Assembly (NCBI GenBank): GCA_032229885.1
Contig: JAVYAJ010000198.1
Span: 1-13,550, forward strand
DNA from: Anammoximicrobium sp032229885
GTDB lineage: Bacteria > Planctomycetota > Planctomycetia > Pirellulales > Pirellulaceae
Direction: 5' to 3'
Length of the DNA: 13,550 nucleotides
Positions 13,513 to 13,550 of the stretch are shown piece after piece. The notes below the pieces were generated by a model, which searched no databases, was not told the DNA's origin, and was given only the letters and a program-made list of their open reading frames with translations. Every line of letters starts with the position of its first letter. The first letter of the stretch is position 1. Both the position numbers and the translations under genes were made by a program.

Positions 13513-13550
13513 GGGCGCCGACAACCGGCGGGCGCCGACAACCGGCGGGC
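13513..13550. repeat. 17-bp tandem repeat running off the window edge
   Basis: GGGCGCCGACAACCGGC occurs twice without any gap (13513-13529, 13530-13546), followed by the first four bases of a third unit at the last base of the window. The unit length is not a multiple of three, so it is unlikely to code for repeats. It lies about 50 bases upstream of the second GH5-like gene. Confidence 0.85.

Overview
The window is GC-rich and looks like a chromosomal segment of a planctomycete, probably of the Pirellulales type. This is inferred from the gene families, not from a search. The main pointers are a DUF1559 protein with a prepilin-type N-terminus and a C-terminal H-X9-DG motif, a small transthyretin-like lipoprotein directly downstream of it, a zinc-ribbon membrane protein, and short GC-rich palindromic repeats scattered between genes. 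There are no rRNA, tRNA, CRISPR, transposase or phage genes. All long genes look intact.

Layout. (1) 1-2634, plus strand: a REP-like palindrome, then one long gene that fuses uroporphyrinogen-III synthase (HemD) to uroporphyrinogen decarboxylase (HemE), two consecutive late steps of tetrapyrrole synthesis. Four bases later comes an unrecognised 163-aa gene with a C-terminus that reads like a winged helix. (2) 2635-5030, plus: a 380-base gap with a TATAAT box and a cluster of palindromes, then a secreted GH5-like (mannanase-like) glycoside hydrolase with an Fn3-like and a C-terminal beta-rich domain. (3) 5094-5402, minus: a stand-alone acyl carrier protein, separated from the hydrolase by a likely bidirectional terminator. 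(4) 5643-7016, plus: a good sigma-70-type promoter, a tandem-ACT protein, and a zinc-ribbon protein with about five membrane segments. (5) 7017-9090: a gene-free stretch, then the DUF1559 protein and the lipoprotein on the minus strand. (6) 9091-10469: mostly non-coding, with two small minus-strand genes (80 and 58 aa) that have good ribosome binding sites, and an array of degenerate short repeats at the end of the second. (7) 10470-13550, minus: a second secreted GH5-like hydrolase followed by a secreted M20 amidohydrolase. Twin hairpins lie beyond the amidohydrolase, and a 17-bp tandem repeat runs off the right edge of the window.

How the genes relate. HemD-HemE is a self-contained heme step, and the unknown protein behind it is probably co-translated. 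The two GH5-like enzymes and the M20 amidohydrolase all have export signals and fit a lifestyle of degrading polysaccharides and conjugated metabolites. The DUF1559/lipoprotein pair belongs to the large surface-protein repertoire typical of the phylum. I see no clear defence or mobile system. The least explained items are the coupled protein after HemDE, the orphan acyl carrier protein, the two small proteins with the repeat array, and the REP-like repeats.
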